Source: Ruegeria sp. HKCCA6707 (lineage in GTDB: Bacteria; Pseudomonadota; Alphaproteobacteria; Rhodobacterales; Rhodobacteraceae). From it: a DNA stretch of 64,000 nt. The position numbers and the translations under genes were made by a program. Shown in pieces: positions 63,168-64,000 of the stretch. The stretch's first letter is position 1. Each line of letters opens with the position of its first letter. The stretch covers positions 124,001-188,000 of the forward strand of contig NZ_WQEG01000004.1 in the NCBI RefSeq assembly GCF_013033515.1, given 5' to 3'. Below the pieces are notes generated by a model, which was not told the origin of the DNA, searched no databases, and saw only the letters and a list, made by a program, of their open reading frames with translations.

Positions 63168-63967
63168 TGTCTGTCCTGATTGCCATCCCTGCACGCTATG
63201 CCTCGACCCGGTATCCGGGCAAACCTTTGGTGCCACTGACCGGTGCAAGCGGCGTGTCGATGACGCTGATCGAACGCTCATGGCGCGCCGCCTGTTCGGT
63301 ATCGGGCGTGGACCGGGTGGTAGTGGCCACCGACGATGACCGCATTCGCGAGGTCTCGGAAGCGTTCGGGGCCGAGGTTGTGATGACGTCCGAAACCTGC
63401 GCCAACGGCACCGAACGCTGCGCCGAGACCCATGTGGCCTTGGGTGGCGGATACGATATTGTCGTCAACCTGCAAGGCGACGCGCCGCTGACGCCCCATT
63501 GGTTCATCGAAGATCTGGTCAAAGGTTTGAATGCCGCGCCCGAGGCGGAAATCGCCACCCCGGTCCTGCGCTGTGACGGAGACGCGTTGAACGGGCTGTT
63601 GAATGACCGCAAGCACGGGCGCGTCGGCGGCACCACCGCAGTATTCGGCACCGATCACAGCGCGCTTTATTTCTCGAAAGAGGTGATCCCGTTCACCTCA
63701 GACACCTATGCGGGTACCGACAAAACACCCGTATTCCACCATGTTGGGGTCTATGCATACCGCCCCGATGCATTGGCCGCCTATCCCGGCTGGCCCACCG
63801 GCCCGTTGGAAACCCTGGAAGGGCTGGAACAGCTGCGATTCATGGAAAACGGGCGCAAGGTCTTGTGTGTCGAGGTTGAGGCCAAAGGCCGCCAGTTCTG
63901 GGAATTGAACAACCCGCAAGACGTGGCCAAGATCGAAGAGATGATGGCCACGATGGGGTTGGAATGA
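63167..63967 (+). CDS. kdsB: 3-deoxy-manno-octulosonate cytidylyltransferase (KdsB-like)
   Basis: 266 residues from ATG at 63167 (TGATG overlap with cysQ). IAIPARYASTRYPGKPL is the nucleotide-binding start. VVVATDD, NGTERCAE and VVNLQGDAPL are CMP-Kdo synthetase motifs. It activates Kdo for lipopolysaccharide core or capsule. A second Kdo-type acid is possible, since a tandem copy linked to export genes may serve capsule rather than core. Confidence 0.9.
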   Translation: MSVLIAIPARYASTRYPGKPLVPLTGASGVSMTLIERSWRAACSVSGVDRVVVATDDDRIREVSEAFGAEVVMTSETCANGTERCAETHVALGGGYDIVVNLQGDAPLTPHWFIEDLVKGLNAAPEAEIATPVLRCDGDALNGLLNDRKHGRVGGTTAVFGTDHSALYFSKEVIPFTSDTYAGTDKTPVFHHVGVYAYRPDALAAYPGWPTGPLETLEGLEQLRFMENGRKVLCVEVEAKGRQFWELNNPQDVAKIEEMMATMGLE

Positions 63968-64000
63968 CGCATATCCTTGTCACCGGTGGTGCGGGCTTTA
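63964..64000 (+). CDS. N-terminal fragment of an NAD-dependent sugar epimerase/dehydratase
   Basis: ATG at 63964 overlaps the kdsB stop (ATGA). The 12 codons visible read MTHILVTGGAGF, the Rossmann GxxGxxG start of extended short-chain dehydrogenases such as GalE-like epimerases. The rest is outside the window, so the exact enzyme is open. Confidence 0.75.
   Translation, partial: MTHILVTGGAGF

Overview
The window looks like a chromosomal segment of a marine alphaproteobacterium of the Roseobacter group (Rhodobacterales). The basis is dense GC-rich coding with ATGA/GTGA/TAATG gene overlaps, an frcR-frcBCAK fructose-type operon, a DUF2794 protein, a TPP-riboswitch thiamine operon and the alphaproteobacterial style of the housekeeping proteins. 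Genus assignment would need a search. No rRNA, CRISPR array, complete insertion sequence or prophage is visible.

Layout. (1) 1-6684: a specialised cluster. A leftward set (methyltransferase-like fragment, GNAT-like acyltransferase, polysaccharide-deacetylase-like protein) diverges from a rightward five-gene set: AMP ligase, carrier protein, iron alcohol dehydrogenase, LuxE-like acyl-protein synthetase, LuxC-like acyl reductase. No luxA or luxB is present; this is the best candidate for an undescribed system. (2) 6697-11654: ROK regulator and fructose-type ABC operon with two perfect palindromes in the promoter region. (3) 11655-15292: a visibly AT-rich insert with two glycosyltransferases and a sulfotransferase, ending beside tRNA-Arg(CCT). 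(4) 15407-30156: mixed core genes (LacI and MarR regulators, AlkZ-like glycosylase, DUF3095 cyclase-like protein, MFS transporter, LpcC-like glycosyltransferase, asd, carbonic anhydrase, leucyl aminopeptidase, NlpC/P60 protein, ferric-type permease). (5) 30260-38973: a leftward branched-chain-type ABC transporter operon bracketed by two CoA ligases. (6) 38974-40534: a sparse region with a secreted-protein gene broken by an in-frame amber codon, a decayed fragment of a second mutT, and a probable structured RNA ending at a strong terminator. (7) 40535-48505: mutT-argJ and a PpiC isomerase facing secA, followed by two exported proteins, one a PstS/OmpA fusion. (8) 48576-56872: radC and a ten-gene thiamine operon under a TPP riboswitch. 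(9) 57292-64000: a 51-residue Cys-containing protein, dnaK-dnaJ, alkB, and the left part of a surface-polysaccharide region (ABC-2 export permease, cysQ, kdsB, start of a sugar epimerase).

How the parts work together. The thiamine operon couples thiazole synthesis (ThiO, ThiS, ThiG, ThiF) to pyrimidine uptake, salvage and phosphorylation (ThiXYZ-like transporter, TenA, ThiD) and joining (ThiE). The 30-39 kb operon can import and CoA-activate an unidentified organic acid. Surface-glycan genes recur at the left edge, at 12-15 kb, at 20.7 kb and at the right edge. The sulfotransferase at 14 kb would release PAP, the substrate of the CysQ at 62.4 kb, though the two are not linked in one operon.
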